64,000 nt of DNA from positions 1,426,001 to 1,490,000 of the forward strand of contig JAIXMN010000004.1 in assembly GCA_025716815.1 (NCBI GenBank). Reading direction: 5' to 3'. Positions within the stretch are counted from its first letter, which is position 1; every line of letters begins with the position of its first letter. The notes under the pieces are model-generated. The model had not been told where the DNA came from. It saw only the letters and a program-made list of their open reading frames with translations, and did no database searches. This document shows positions 47,612-57,965 of the stretch, piece after piece. The position numbers and the translations under genes are program-made. The DNA comes from Dichotomocladium elegans (lineage: Eukaryota > Mucoromycota > Mucoromycetes > Mucorales > Lichtheimiaceae).

Positions 47612-48677
47612 GGCAAATAGAACGAAAAAAACAAGGGCGAAAAAAAATAAAGTAAATCTTTGACCCTAGCATGTGAAACGCTGGGCTGGCAAGTGCACAG
47701 CGCAAAAGGCGCGCCCGCGCAGATGCCAGTAAAGGGGTAATAGCGTCATGTCCCTTTAAATAACACTACGGGCTGATCAAGGCCGAGTCCTCAAGGATAA
47801 GAACCTGCCCGTGAATAAATCCTCTATTAAATAAAACCATCTATTTTTAATCAGTTGTTACATGTAAATAAAATCACTGGGCGGGGGAAGGGGCTTACCG
47901 GGTCTAATGAAGAACAGCTTTTTTATGCGGCTATGCGGCAGTTCAAACACCGGAAAGATTGTAAGCATTGGGAGTTTTCTCAAGGTCGCTTCCATGAAAG
48001 GATATCCACCGCGTCTGCACACTTTTAATCGCACAAGGCCTTCTGCCCACTTGGTGGGTCTGACGGATACCTGATGATATTCGCCAAATCTCGCAGACAA
48101 AGAAACTGTGAAAAGTACTGGACTGGGCGAGAAACAAAGAAAGAGCGTTTGTTCTCCCCGATTTACAATCTCAGCACTGCGAACCTTTCATGTTCTTTAT
48201 ACCTTAACTTCACTTTGCTAAGCACGACACGTTTCTTTGACGAGAAATATACTTCAGGCGGTTAACAAGATTTACTGCTTTCTGCAACTTCTGTTGGTGT
48301 TCAAAGCAACCTCGCACAACAACTTTGAACACTTGCTTCATGGCTACCTTTTCAGGAATCTTATAACAATTGGTTACACTAGGTCCGTCCTTAATTAATT
48401 GCTTCTTGACACACTACGACAATTTTATATTCTATTCCGCACACACATACACACCCATCTCGTTCTTGTCCTTCCTCTCCCTTTCCTTCTTCTTCCCTTC
48501 TTTGACTCTTAAAACTTTCCTTTTCACCACTTCCGCACACCCGAGCAAAGCAAATCTAAAAAAAGGAAGCCCAAACATACATACACGCACGCAACAGTCT
48601 TTCGATCTATTCAAACCCGTCCTCTCCTTTATATCACCCTCGGCTCTCTTTCTTTTCTCAAAAAAAAAAACACCACC
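47612..48677. other. Divergent intergenic region with a doubtful small reverse frame
   Basis: A reverse frame 48100-47858 (MSARFGEYHQVSVRPTKW and onward) has natural-looking composition and possible splice sites, but no recognisable domain. I do not call it a gene. The last 300 bp are pyrimidine-rich promoter/leader sequence of the following secreted-protein gene. Confidence 0.35.
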
Positions 48678-50704
48678 ATGAAAGTTGACCGCTTAACCCG
48701 CCTATCCGCGGCTGCAGCGTTTCTCCTCCAGCTTGGCACGTTCGTTCATGCCAGCCCGATGTTTACAGAACATAATAATGCCGCCGATGCCAGCTCCTGC
48801 CAGGGTGAGTCACCGACATGACATGGCTTCACCACGCACAGAAAGATTGAAATGAACTCAACTTTTGTCATCCAGAATTACGGGTCACCTACCCTGCCGG
48901 CTCAGGTACAATTTCCACCGTTCCTTTATTTTTTTTATTACTAACTAGTAAAATTTCAGCTGTCACCTTTGAGGATAACACAAAGCACCTTATCGCCTGG
49001 ATACCCCCCGCGTCCCTCCAGCAAATCAACATCACACTTGCCAACACAAACCAGGAAACTGTGAGCTGGGTTGGCCTTTTTGGTAAAAAAAATGGACAAC
49101 AAGATGCGCGAGCCAGGATCTTGTTCTAACAATCAAATCATTTATGATATAGATGCGCAAAAGGGCGCTTCTGGAGAAGTGGACGTATTACTTAATGGAC
49201 AGCAGCCTGGCGAGTACCATTTCCATTTGGCAGCCGTTGGCGTGTCCAACTGTGAGGTTGACTCTGATCCGTTCCAGGTGACCGCTCCTTCCACCACCAA
49301 GACAGTTGAGCAGGTAACGACCAGCAACATCCAACAAACCTCGTCGTCTTCCGATGAGACGGGTGACCACCATGTAAGTCATCTATCTTAACTCCAACCT
49401 TCGACCCCCTCCGGCGCACATATGTGCATGAACACACACCTGGGATTAATATAGAAGCCTCCTGTCCTAACGCACCTGGATAGGACGAGTGGTTTACGAA
49501 CGAGGACCTGCGCACACATGTTGACAAGTCGACGGATGAAGACAAGGACCATAGTGATGCTAGCGAGTGGTTTACGAACGACGACGAGCGCACGCACCTT
49601 GACAAGGTGACGAATGAAGAACTTGACGAGCTTGTCGGCGATGAACAGCATAGCAATGTCGGCGAGTGGTTCACAAATGATGACGAACGAACGCATCTCA
49701 ACAAGGAATTCCTCCACGAGCTTGAAAATCTCCAAGAAGCCAACATTAGCCATGACGATGGGTTAGACTCATGGATCGCCGAAGAGATTGAGGTGCCTAG
49801 CGGACCTGAATGGCACGATGATAGCCCCAGTTCAGCCATTCCTAATCATTCAAACATCGGCGAGTGGATTGCCGAAGAACTTGATCAACAGCACACAGAT
49901 GCTGAGGGCTTTTACGTTGAGGAACATGTCGACGATAGTCAGCCGATAGACATCGTTGACTACACCGCCGAAGGCTCTTTTGCAGCCGAGGACATCGATG
50001 AGCAGCAGGCAGAAGCCTACCTGCCATCCCACGAAGACGGCTGGTTCTCCGACGACGATAAACCCTTTGACCATTCAAATGCTGGCTCCTTCATTGCTGA
50101 GGAGATAGAAGCTGAGAATGCAGTTCCGAGCGAGCACGAAGACTTGACCGATTGGATCGCTGAAGAGATTGATGATGAGGCCGACCACTCCAATGAGACC
50201 TGGACCGACAACACCGAGGAGCTGCTGGACGAACCTGAATCAACAGAGGATGCCTGGATTGAGGAATCCGAGCATAATGATGATACCTGGACTGATGAAT
50301 CACCGCACCTTGATGAGGTCACCTGGATCGCCGAAGAGGTGGATGAGAACGGCGTGAGCGATCATCCGAATGACGCGCATGTTGACGTAGACGATCAGAA
50401 TGACCCATACTGGCATGTAGATGAGGAACCCTTCGCAAGCTGGACTGACGAGTCTGTGGATGCAGCAAAAGTTCCTGATCATACTGATGAATCCCCGATC
50501 ACCTGGGAAGAAGTCTCTGTTGATGAGGAAGAAAACAGCCAGGATAAGCACGTTGATGCGGTAGAGCAATGGATCGAGGAAACCGTCCACAGCGATGCAG
50601 TGCCTTCCGGCAACCCCTCCACGGGCTATATGCCACAGGAAAACACCCATAACGACAGCATAAACGCACCTAGTCAACCGCAAAACTTAGTCGCGAATTG
50701 GTAG
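48678..50704 (+). CDS. Secreted Kre9/Knh1-like protein with hyperacidic repeat tail
   Basis: Signal peptide MKVDRLTRLSAAAAFLLQLG, cleaved near VHA-SPM. In-phase exons (first 48678-48804) then build a beta-sandwich like the Kre9/Knh1 (Ser-Thr-rich cell-surface) N-terminal domain: ELRVTYPAGSAVTFEDNTK, LIAWIPPASLQQINITLAN, SWVGLF, GASGEVDVLLNGQQPGEYHF and GVSNCEVDSDPFQV. After a Ser/Thr linker comes a tail of about 400 residues, overwhelmingly Asp/Glu with regular Trp: EWFTNDDERTHL, DSWIAEEIE, GEWIAEELD, DLTDWIAEEIDD, DDTWTDESPHLDEVTWIAEE. The tail is one large exon. No C-terminal hydrophobic GPI signal is present, so the protein is probably released or held in the wall by charge. The Kre9 link is by fold pattern, not strong identity. 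Confidence 0.8.
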
Positions 50705-50814
50705 ATTAATGCTCAACGACCCCCTTCGATAAACAGAATTCCTCCTCCAATATAAAACGTAAAGAAAATGTATTTTAACTATTACTACTATGCCTGTGTT
50801 TTTCCCTTTACTTT

Positions 50815-53252
50815 TTACTTGAGCCACTGGTTATATGTTTTTAATAACGTGCGCTGACCTCCTGCCCGGCCAATCGTCTGACAATCTTTTTCTAGTGCAA
50901 AGATGGCGTCTTTCACCGTTACCTTGCGAGCGCCTGCGTCACCAAGTCTGTGTGTTCGCCCGATGGTTGATGGTGGCAACAGCAGACCCATACCCCCTCC
51001 TAAGTCGCGACCTCCTGCACCACGGCCACGACCTGCTCCACGTTTGGCGCCACCGCTGTCACCTGACTTGCGACCCCGTGGTCGGCCCCGGCCTCGGGGA
51101 GCATCGCCCCCTGCCCCGGTTGCACCAGCAGCTATACCGCCACCAGCGGCATGGAGGGGGCTTGCTCCTCCTGCTGTGGCAGCCAGACCGCCGATGCTGC
51201 CAGACATAGGCTGGTCCTTTCCCGTCAGCATCCAGCTCTTCCGGATGCCACCAATGGCCTTGATCAAGGCGGTCTCACTGTCCCGGCCGGAACCATCACC
51301 AAGTCCACGTCCTCCCTGACCAGACTCCTTGTCCTTCTTTTTCTTCTTTGGCCGGCCTTCCTCCCCCATGCCGTCGCCATCCCCCATTTGCTGCCGCCGT
51401 TCGCGTTCGGCTATCGCTTCTTTTCGTTTCCGTTCCTCCTCACGCTCTGCACGTTCAATCGCTAGGAGCTGCTTCTTGCACTCCTGCTGGATTACAATCT
51501 TGTAAAGCGGATGTCCATTTTCATCGGCTGGAGGTATTGAGCTGGCTGACTGCGACATCACACGGTGCTTGGATGCTGAGATCATTTGCTCGACGAGCCC
51601 TCGCAAGCGTTCCTGCGTAGCGAGCGCGAGATAAGACAAAAAGTCTTGGTCGACATTGGCAATCTGGTGCGGCCTCGCAATCTTCAAAATTCGTTCCTTT
51701 AAGAGCTCACCGTTCATAAAGTCCTGGGTTTTCGATCGATCGATGCCATCTGGCAAGATCACTCCTGCAGCCTCGCCATCTTTGAAGAAATGCTCAGCCT
51801 CCTCACGAAGATCCACGCCCGCGTAGCCCATAACATCAGTGAGCGTATCATAATCGATCCTATCACTACCGCCGCCGCTACCACCACCTCCACCACCGCC
51901 GCCACTTGTGCTTGAAATAGGAGCAGGCGCAGCGCCTGAAGGAGTTGTCGCCGTGATGGTAGGGGGTGGCTTCATGCTGTTCTGGGGAGCACCAGGCATT
52001 GGGCGGGGTATTTGTAGACCAGCAGGCGTTTTAAAGACCGCAGTCATAGGGTTACTCAGCGGCGGACCCATTGGCATTCCCGCGGGTATATGCGGTTCTT
52101 GCTTCACTCTCTTGAGTTGTGGCGTGCTGATAGAAAGAGGCCTCTCATGTCAGCTGTATTCGACGGGTTCTACTCGTATATCCCTTTCTTCCTTCTTTAT
52201 CTCCTTACATTAGACCTGGCATGGCTTGCGCACTCGATATTGGTCGCTTGTTGGCTGGCTGTTTATCTTGACCTGGCTTATTCTTCAGATCCTCCAACTG
52301 CTGGTACTGCTGCTGTCCAAGAAGCGATTTGGCTTGAGATAGGAATTGATCAGGTGAGACAGCGTGAGCCTAGCACAGGGAGTGAACTTGTGTTAGCCTC
52401 TGCGCCAATGACAGATGTTTGGAACCGACCTGGAGCTCTTTAAATAATTCAATGAATTGTTCCCGCCTTTCAGGAGGCAGCTGAGATGTGATGTTATCGA
52501 GGAGTGTGGTGGATGAGGTCGCTATTTATCATGCATCGAGTAGACTTAGATACATGTCCTTCAACGCCTTTCCACAGAGCAGCGCGTACGCATACTCAAA
52601 TACACGTACCGCTTTGAGGTTGCGGTTGAGGTTGCGGTTGAGGTTGAGGTTGCGGTTGAGAGTGAGGTTGAGGCTGCTGTTGATTTTGCATTTGAATAGG
52701 AACGGGTAATGGTGCTACGGGAGAGTGCATGGTTGGTTGCGATGCCATTGTTTGAGATGCCAATGGTTGGGATGTTATTGGTTGAGTGGTCATGGGCATA
52801 GACATGGCCGGCATGGCATGCACGTTGGGTGGCATGGGCGACGTTGCAGGCATAACCCATTGCTGTGGATCATTGGGCGTATGTGGTTGCTGATGTTGTT
52901 GGAGAGGTGTGCTCGAGTTGCTGCTAGTAGCCGTCTTAGTGCTGCTACCGTCTTTATTATTATTTCCTCCCCATAGCAGATCCTGCAGTTAACGGCGTGT
53001 TTTCAGTAATTAGATGAGTAAAAAACAGGTTGCATCTGCATGGGAATGTATATATGAATGTTTGCGTTATAGTACCAAGTTATCGGTTCCGTTTGTACTC
53101 AAGATTTGTTGAAGATCTGCTGGAAATCCATCTGCACTTATATTTTGAACCATGTTTTGAAACGAAACATCGCTGGCACTGTTGTCGCTCAAAATCTCTT
53201 GGATATTGAAGTTGATTTGATTGCTTTGCTTTTGTTCGTCACCATCCGCCAT
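50815..53252 (-). CDS. TAF4: TFIID subunit Taf4
   Basis: TBP-associated factor that pairs with Taf12 through a histone fold and scaffolds TFIID at RNA polymerase II promoters. Start MADGDEQKQSNQINFNIQ at 53252; several exons. The middle part is Met/Pro/Gln-rich (MPMTTQPITSQPLASQTM, then a Pro-Gln run), followed by LLDNITSQLPPERREQFIEL and the Gln-rich QFLSQAKSLLGQQQYQQLED. The large last exon (52107-50815) begins with a Pro-rich part and a Gly run, then the histone-fold region VMGYAGVDLREEAE, EERKRKEAIAERERR, a Gly/Arg-rich stretch (RGRGRPRGRKSGD) and the conserved end KVTVKDAIFALEKD with RTLLKTYNQWLK. This C-terminus is typical for Taf4. Convergent with the secreted-protein gene, 110 bp apart. 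Confidence 0.94.
52614..52674. repeat. 6 bp tandem repeat in TAF4
   Basis: Repeated GGTTGC/GGTTGA units (complement CAACCN). On the coding strand this encodes a Pro-Gln dipeptide run in a disordered part of Taf4. Unit length keeps the frame, so copy number may vary between strains. Confidence 0.8.
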
Positions 53253-54169
53253 AATGGTCGCGCTTTTCTGTCTGTCCAAATAGCCGAAAGCGGAGAGCAA
53301 GAGGAGAGAGAGAGAAGACTGCCCATAGAGAGGAACGGGAAAGTCACAATCGGACGGAAAATTCGGAGAAGTGGTTTGCGAAATTTAACAATCTTCCCAA
53401 CTCGATCATATTAAGGTTCGGTAAAGAGGAGCGATTTCGAAGGATTCGTCTCTCAATATTACAAGTGCCTGGCTAACCTTCGTAATGGAGTAAAATATGA
53501 TCCGACTTGCGTAATTCTAGAGAGACAATCATAGTATGTACATAGCTAATAGGGAAGGTTGGATCCCTGAGTATTTTGGGCAGAGTATCTGCAAGGATTG
53601 TAGAGATATAAAGTGGATTAAACTCTATATGCGGTCATGCAACGTCAGGTTGGATGTTGCATACTATGAAGAAATAGATTCTATAATCATGGTGTCATAC
53701 AATATATGTGGATGAGCGGTAGATGGTTGCTTCGTATGATCTGTTTAGAAATAGATGGTAAAGAGCTTTGCCGTGCAGAAGAAGGCCTATTTATTTATAA
53801 TTGATAATTACACATATGGTCAAATAAGGCTCTGTTAGGAGCCGCAGCAGGTGGGGTTTAATACACAGCCCACGGTTTATGACACAGACTCCATCCCTAC
53901 CTGGGCTACATATGGGTAGTCTTAGTGCTAGATCTCACTTATCAAGGGATGAGCAGCTGTCAAATATGCAAAAAAAAATGCAACCAACTGATGCCGCAAA
54001 TTGCTGCACGACGTTATGGATGTCTTGAATATGGTGTGAGCTATTGCGATTATTATTTCTTTGGCTGCTTGAAGATGATACTTCCATAGAATTATGTTTC
54101 GTTTATCTATTAAATGATTCTATCCTCGAGAAGAAAAACAGCCCGCTCACATTTGCATGTAGTAACGTC
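53253..54169. other. Upstream region of TAF4, no gene seen
   Basis: No open frame of note after about 53420. The sequence is AT-rich with short direct similarities only. Confidence 0.4.
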
Positions 54170-54600
54170 TTGTATACTTTATTTTTAAAAATAAGTGGCG
54201 TAAACAAGATAAAATAATGTCGTGCAAAATACAAAAAAATGTCGCATAGAATTGTATAAAGTTGTCGTATCAATAGGTAAAAAGATTTCGCATCCATGGA
54301 TTAAAAGCTATTAGTCGGCAAAAAACACTACTCCTGCATACGCTATAACTTACACTCAAAGGCCTCGAAGGACCCAGGAGTCATCCTGGGTAGTCCCGGC
54401 GATAACCGGGACGGAGAGACAGGATGAGAGAGCCAGCACGTCAGAAGAGACAGGCGGTGGCTGCCAGGGCGCCAGACGAGGGAATGGCGGCGGCGGAGGG
54501 AAGGAGCGGAATGGGGCCTGAGGTGGCAGCGAAAAAGAGCGGAAGGAGCGGAAGGGTGTTCAGGAACTCCTCTCTTCCTTGGCTCATCAAGCACGGGCAC
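54170..54600 (+). repeat. Dispersed repeat family, copy 3
   Basis: AT-rich end TACTTTATTTTTAAAAATAA, then ATGTCGCATAGAATTGTA, TCAATAGGTAAAAAGATTTC and a GC-rich body with GCACGTCAGAAGAGACAGGC and GCGAAAAAGAGCGGAAGG. The first three blocks are shared with 2850-3230 and 57640-57965; the body is more diverged. An open frame (54424-54819) crosses it but has no recognised domain. Confidence 0.5.
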
Positions 54601-54747
54601 GATTTGTTAATCTATAAAGGACAGTGGATGTTAGTTGCAATACTCGTACCGGATAAGACCATGGAAGATAGGGTCGAGATGAAATTGATGGAGAAGGAGA
54701 TTTTTCGGCTGTCCATTATTTATAGGAAATCAAGGAGGAGCAGAAGA

Positions 54748-54941
54748 AATTTCTTTGTGATAAACGATGCTGCAGTAGATACAGTGGCGGATCACATGCT
54801 CTTTTCATTGACTCGCTGATCCTTCAATCGGTACAGAAGCTTGGAAACGTCCTGCTATTGCATTCCGAGAGTACTTGCATAATTTCTTTGTGATGAACGA
54901 GGCTGCAGTAAATACAGCGGCGGATCACATGTTCTTTTCAT
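54748..54941. repeat. Direct duplication of about 60 bp, 133 bp apart
   Basis: 54748-54810 and 54881-54941 share AATTTCTTTGTGAT, a GCTGCAGTA block and GGCGGATCACATG with few differences. Both can be read as related peptides (NFFVINDAAVDTVADHM and NFFVMNEAAVNTAADHM). The frame carrying them is not otherwise recognisable. Confidence 0.6.
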
Positions 54942-55084
54942 CATTTACTGATACTGTTTATTTTGGTATTTTTAGCCCTAGGCCGCTCGCATAGCGTATT
55001 TCAGCAATCGACATGTCGTCCGCGATGCTGTTAGAGACGGGATTGTATTGGACGTATTCAGGGTCGGTTTGATAAGAATTGCAT

Positions 55085-55235
55085 GTGCATTTATGTTATA
55101 GTGGTCGCCCGTTATAGCGATACCCTCGATTCCAGGAAATCGCACCACTATAACGAATTGGAATAAGCCCTACCTGGTAATTTTGTTCTGTATAAAGTGT
55201 ATCGCTATAATGCTTTATCATCATAACTAATATCA
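55085..55235. repeat. TATAACG/TATAGCG-rich segment, possible pogo-type MITE
   Basis: Contains TTATAGTGG and its complement CCACTATAA about 45 bp apart, plus several TATAGCG/TATAACG words. Such words are common in the terminal repeats of pogo/Tigger-like elements. No flanking duplication can be defined. Confidence 0.35.
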
Positions 55236-55429
55236 CTATGAGGGGCAGCACTGTAATTGATTTCCCGTTAATCCTACCATCTGAATGCTTGTATGAGTCT
55301 AGTCAAATAAGAAAGAATAGATAATATGTACTTCCGCGAAGAAAACCGCTTGCTTACTCTCACTCGCTCTTTTTCTTTGATACACTCGTCTCATCGACAA
55401 CATACCGTATTAAAACAATCCTTCCAAGT

Positions 55430-56190
55430 ATGAAAGTTCATCGACCTGCAAATTACGAAGGCGCCAAGATGGTTGTTGCTTACACCAGTAAAGTTCAAAT
55501 GGAATTCGACCAACACTTTCGGAGGGCCATCAATGTCTTGCTGAATATTCGACAGCGGAAAGAAGAACTTGGAGAGCAGCTGATTGGCCAAAGTATGGAC
55601 GCGACACAAATCAGTCAACGCATCCGAGAGACAATCATTGCACCCGCAACAACATTCAAACAGATTGTAGCTCGTCGAAGCATAACAAGAGACGACATCC
55701 CCGAAAACACAGCTTACCTTCAGGAAGCTTTCGAACCCATCCGGCCAATTTCAATGCCTACACCAGTACCCACGCCTTTGACAACCATAGCATCTACTAC
55801 GATGCAGAGGTTCATCCAATCCAACAATTGGCAGCCTTTTACCAGCTCACTCTCCTTTTCGAGCGACTTCAATTGCCTGCATTTGCCTGTTTCCCTCTTC
55901 ATCGGTCATGGTCTCCGTCATACATAATGATTGGCCCAAAAGTCATATGGCAAAACATTCTGGGTCGCTCATGGGCCAAATACAGTAAGTTCCTTATTTT
56001 GGCGGATGGGATGAGGTCATCGATGTCCATTCCAAAGCTCTCAAGCCTGAAGAAAATGGAGTACTTCGATTTCGTGCTACACTTGAAAAGGATGCCATAG
56101 GTGTCTCCATTATCAAGAAGAGAAGGGACAGGGACGCATCCCCAAGAACCGGTGCAGCTCCGAAGGTGGAGGAGCAGTCGGATCATACTT
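55430..56190 (+). pseudogene. N-terminal part of a Fanzor/TnpB-like protein, truncated
   Basis: Blocks in order across frameshifts near 55735 and 56010: FDQHFRRAINVLLNIRQRKE, IRETIIAPATTFKQIVARR, then HSIYYDAEVHPIQQLAAFY, LPAFACFPLHRSWSPSYIM, WQNILGRSWAKYSKF and, after a possible intron or shift, EVIDVHSKALKPEENGVLRF and RATLEKDAIGVSIIKKR. An N-terminal helical region, a central FPL.RSW.P.Y block, and a hydrophobic strand ending in D.VGVSI is the order I associate with the part of eukaryotic TnpB homologues (Fanzor) that precedes the RuvC nuclease. The RuvC part is absent: similarity to a mariner copy takes over at about 56190. The Fanzor assignment comes from remembered family patterns and is inference. 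Confidence 0.5.
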
Positions 56191-57580
56191 GTTCCCATTA
56201 CGGCAGTTAACTAAGCACATATGAGAATGAGAAACGATACCTTCGAAATCGCTCACCTTTTTACGCTATTGGATGCCTCGTTGTTCTGTGTTATCAACGT
56301 CTCGTTTCCAAGAACCTATTTCATTTAACTTTGCTCTTGACCACTGACCAAAACTGCTCAATAGGATTGAGCTCAGGCGAGTATGGTGGAAGATAAGCAT
56401 ATTGATATCCTCAGCCTTATGGGTCGGTGCACTATCCATTATCAAAATAATGACCCTTCATATGTTCATACTTATCCATCTCGTCCATCGTTGCCTTAAA
56501 GAAGCTGAGATGATGTACAGTTGCAGTTCCTCTGCTCGCAACTTCAGATTGACCTGCCCTCTTCTTTTCTTGATTGGTGGCTGCGGGAGTCTCAAGCTAC
56601 ATTGAATGATGCCTGAGGCTGAGATTGCTCCCACGATTGTGGTTGTCTTTGGTACTGTAACCACTGCAGGGGTCCCTTTCTTGGACAAGGCCATGCTGTA
56701 TTTCATGTTAATATGGAATCCAGACTCATCAAAGGAAAATGCAGCCTTTTGAAGTTGATGTCGGTCCTATCCCATCTCCGTACTCAGTCAAGGCGCTCTT
56801 GGATCTTCGCAGCACTACACCTGCCTATAGACTGAAACCGAACCATTTTTAATGTCAAGTTGCATTCATTTTCATAAATCGATGAAGCGTTGTTTTAGAT
56901 GCTTTGAGACCCTCAAGTCGTTGGAGATACTCTAGGACTATGGATGGGTCTTCATCAACGCATTCTAAAATAATGCGCTTATGCTCTTCATTGAGAATAC
57001 GCGAACGATCCCCCCCGCGTTAGGTTTCTTAAAGATGCTGTCAGGGTCCTTCTTGTACTGTAATGCTCATCGCTGGGCTGAACGAAGATGGAGACCTAGC
57101 AGCTGACGCACTCAAGATCTTCTCAAACATCCGTTTGAAAAATCTGACCTTGTCTTGGTCAGTTTATGCTGTGTAACTGCGCTTGATCCCAGCTTATTTC
57201 ATCCGAACGTCTGTATCCTTTCGCTGGGGAATGGGTGTGGGATTAAGCTCAGGGTTATCTTTGCACAATATGCTACGCAGATATTCAGTGTGAGAACAAA
57301 CGGATTGAAGTGAGTACATTTCCTCATCAATGGCATAGTCCATAGGTTCAAAACAGCCACGCTCATCAACGACATGACCTTGACTATCTTGGTAGAAAAT
57401 TAGGTTGCCCATTTCAGAATGTTAAAGTGTATAAAAGAGAAAGCTTCTTTTTTTGTGCGATATCTTTCCGTGTATGTGTGTGACATTCGATTTGTCATCA
57501 CGCGTAAAGATTTCTGGGCAAAATGCGATTTGTGTTTTTGCAATCCTGCGACTTCAGAACTGGCAGAGTGCGACTTTGAT
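56190..57580 (-). mobile_element. Tc1/mariner-type transposon, second long copy
   Basis: Reverse strand, leader from 57580 (GTCGCACTCTGCC), then VVDERGCFEPMDYAIDEE, MYSLQSVCSHTEYLRS, a broken helix-turn-helix region, FDESGFHINMKYSMALSKKG, TTTIVGAISASGIIQCS, and YLPPYSPELNPIEQFW near 56380, followed by SVVKSKVK. The 3' end (CTCATTCTCATATG, then AACTGCCGTAATGG) matches the end of the copy at 11.8-13.2 kb. Its 3' end runs straight into the Fanzor-like fragment, so it probably inserted there. Stops and frameshifts make it inactive. Confidence 0.82.
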
Positions 57581-57639
57581 TTTGAAAAAGAGTGTATAAT
57601 ACTACATTATTCTATCTCAGTCTAAGGTCCATGTTCTCT

Positions 57640-57965
57640 GTAGATTGACAAATTGCAAAAGGATACTGGCCTATTCGGGTCTCCTATTTGGCTGCATTCG
57701 GCAGGACCTTCCCTTTTTCTTTTCGAAGAGTTGTTGCTTCTGGTCTAGCCTGTCCTTTGTCTCTGTCGTTGATCCTGGCACATCATCGTCCCTGCGCCAT
57801 GATAATTGTCATGCCCACACCTGGATATGCTTCGCGTGCGTCGGGTTGATAAGTCAAAATGTATGGGGTGGCATTAGTGTTTTCAGTTGACTAGCGAAAT
57901 CTTTTTACCTTCTGACCCGACGATTTCATATATATTATTTTATCTTATTTTAGAAAATAAAGTAC
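57640..57965 (-). repeat. Dispersed repeat family, copy 4
   Basis: On the forward strand GCGAAATCTTTTTACCT (57893 on) and TTATTTTAGAAAATAAAGTA (about 57945-57965) match the complement of the 54.2 kb copy, with an internal deletion. The part at 57640-57860, reversed, matches 3018-3215 (GATGTGCCAGGA, GAAGGTCCTGCC, GCAGCCAAAT, CCAGTATCCTTTT). Confidence 0.5.

Noticed and set aside
49192..49839. Long reverse-strand frame opposite the acidic repeat gene
   Set aside because: It is the antisense shadow of a repetitive Asp/Glu/Trp coding exon, giving Ser/Arg-rich low-complexity protein.
50903..51319. Forward Pro/Arg-rich frame
   Set aside because: Antisense of the Gly/Arg-rich part of TAF4.
54424..54819. 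131-codon forward ORF as a host gene
   Set aside because: It spans the dispersed repeat and the duplicated unit, has a skewed Arg/Ala/Gly start and no recognisable domain.
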